A DNA stretch of 6,384 nucleotides from UBA2336 sp046294915 (GTDB lineage: Bacteria > Bacteroidota > Bacteroidia > Cytophagales > Cyclobacteriaceae), in NCBI GenBank assembly GCA_046294915.1, contig JBKBOE010000097.1:1-6384 (forward strand), read 5' to 3'. The position numbers were made by a program, and so were the translations under genes. Below are positions 6,169 to 6,384 of this stretch, piece by piece. Each line of letters begins with the position of its first letter. Positions within the stretch are counted from its first letter, which is position 1. The notes beneath the pieces are model-generated. The model was given only the letters and a program-made list of their open reading frames with translations. It was not told the origin of the DNA and did not search any database.

Positions 6169-6198
6169 TTTGAGCTGCTATTTTTCACCTAACTTTTG
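6169..6198 (+). promoter_or_regulatory. Bacteroidota-type promoter candidate for the gene at 6255
   Basis: TTTG (6169-6172) is followed after 17 bases by TAACTTTTG (6190-6198), one T longer than a perfect TAnnTTTG. Transcription would begin near 6205, giving a leader of about 50 bases. This is the best promoter match in the window, but it is still only a motif match. Confidence 0.45.
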
Positions 6199-6254
6199 TC
6201 AGAATGAAATTAAAATATCAAGCCTTATATTGCATTCCGTTAACTATTTAACCT

Positions 6255-6384
6255 ATGAAAAAGTCTTCTTTCTTAACCTTACTGTTGTTAGCCACTTTTG
6301 TTACAGCCTGGGCACAACCGTCTATGACATTACTCACTTTTAGCGGCTATACCTTTGCAGATAAGTTTAATACGGATTATGGAA
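6255..6384 (+). CDS. Secreted protein, probably outer-membrane barrel, N-terminal fragment
   Basis: The ATG at 6255 opens a frame of 43 codons that runs off the right edge. It encodes a signal peptide, MKKSSFLTLLLLATFVTAWA, cleaved before Gln21. The mature start contains SMTLLTFSGYTFADKFNTDYG, which resembles the first strand and turn of Bacteroidota outer-membrane barrels (an aromatic 'GYTF-x-DKF' segment). Too little is present to name a family. The leader, the signal peptide and the start context TTAACCT-ATG-AAA resemble those of the gene at 2899. It is divergent from the Omp85-like gene and separated from it by about 200 bases. Confidence 0.8.
   Translation, partial: MKKSSFLTLLLLATFVTAWAQPSMTLLTFSGYTFADKFNTDYG

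Noticed and set aside
5943..6188. 81-codon minus-strand frame overlapping the start of the Omp85 gene and its leader
   Set aside because: It overlaps a confidently coding frame, its product lacks any domain or export signal of the kind its neighbours have, and its 5' part covers the AT-rich promoter region.
1..6384. Mobile element, CRISPR array, defence system or RNA gene
   Set aside because: No transposase, integrase, regularly spaced repeat, nuclease motif, tRNA-like fold or rRNA segment was seen; all genes are ordinary-looking envelope proteins and base composition appears even.

Overview
The window looks like chromosomal DNA of a member of the Bacteroidota, probably a Cytophagales-type lineage, although the exact taxon cannot be read from this sequence. 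Three things point there. Every signal-peptidase-I substrate has Gln right after the predicted cleavage site (the 'Bacteroidetes Q-rule'). The starts lack Shine-Dalgarno sequences. The upstream regions have motifs resembling the TTTG / TAnnTTTG promoter type of that phylum. The protein families also fit: PorT-like outer-membrane barrels, DUF4136 lipoproteins and a POTRA-less Omp85 barrel. I see no tRNA, rRNA, CRISPR array, insertion sequence or integrase, and no intergenic gap reaches 300 bases.

Layout, left to right. Positions 1-717 (minus) hold the N-terminal 239 residues of an RND-efflux periplasmic adaptor lipoprotein; its C-terminus, and presumably the AcrB-like pump and TolC-like channel, lie off the left edge. 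Positions 822-1415 (minus) encode a DUF4136 putative lipoprotein. Positions 1559-2745 (minus) are a tightly coupled pair: a second, divergent DUF4136 lipoprotein (2164-2745) followed by a small outer-membrane barrel (1559-2152, or from 2164), ending in a convincing intrinsic terminator at 1511-1541. Positions 2899-3624 (plus) encode a PorT-family barrel read divergently from that pair. It converges, with only 2 bases between stop codons, on a minus-strand pair: a POTRA-less Omp85/BamA-like protein (4832 to 6010 or 6046) followed 80 bases downstream by a 374-residue predicted barrel with a long helical insert (3627-4751). At the right edge, 6255-6384 (plus) is the start of another secreted protein, divergent from the Omp85 gene.

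All eight genes encode proteins with N-terminal export signals: three lipoproteins or lipoprotein-like proteins and five (four full, one only begun) probable outer-membrane proteins. The window is therefore an envelope neighbourhood. No gene here has an assignable enzymatic activity, and there is no sign of a defence, mobile or biosynthetic system. The most unusual items are the Omp85-plus-barrel pair with its predicted helical insertion, the DUF4136/barrel arrangement, a homopolymer-rich set of signal-peptide regions and a shared CCT(T)-ATG-AAA start context.
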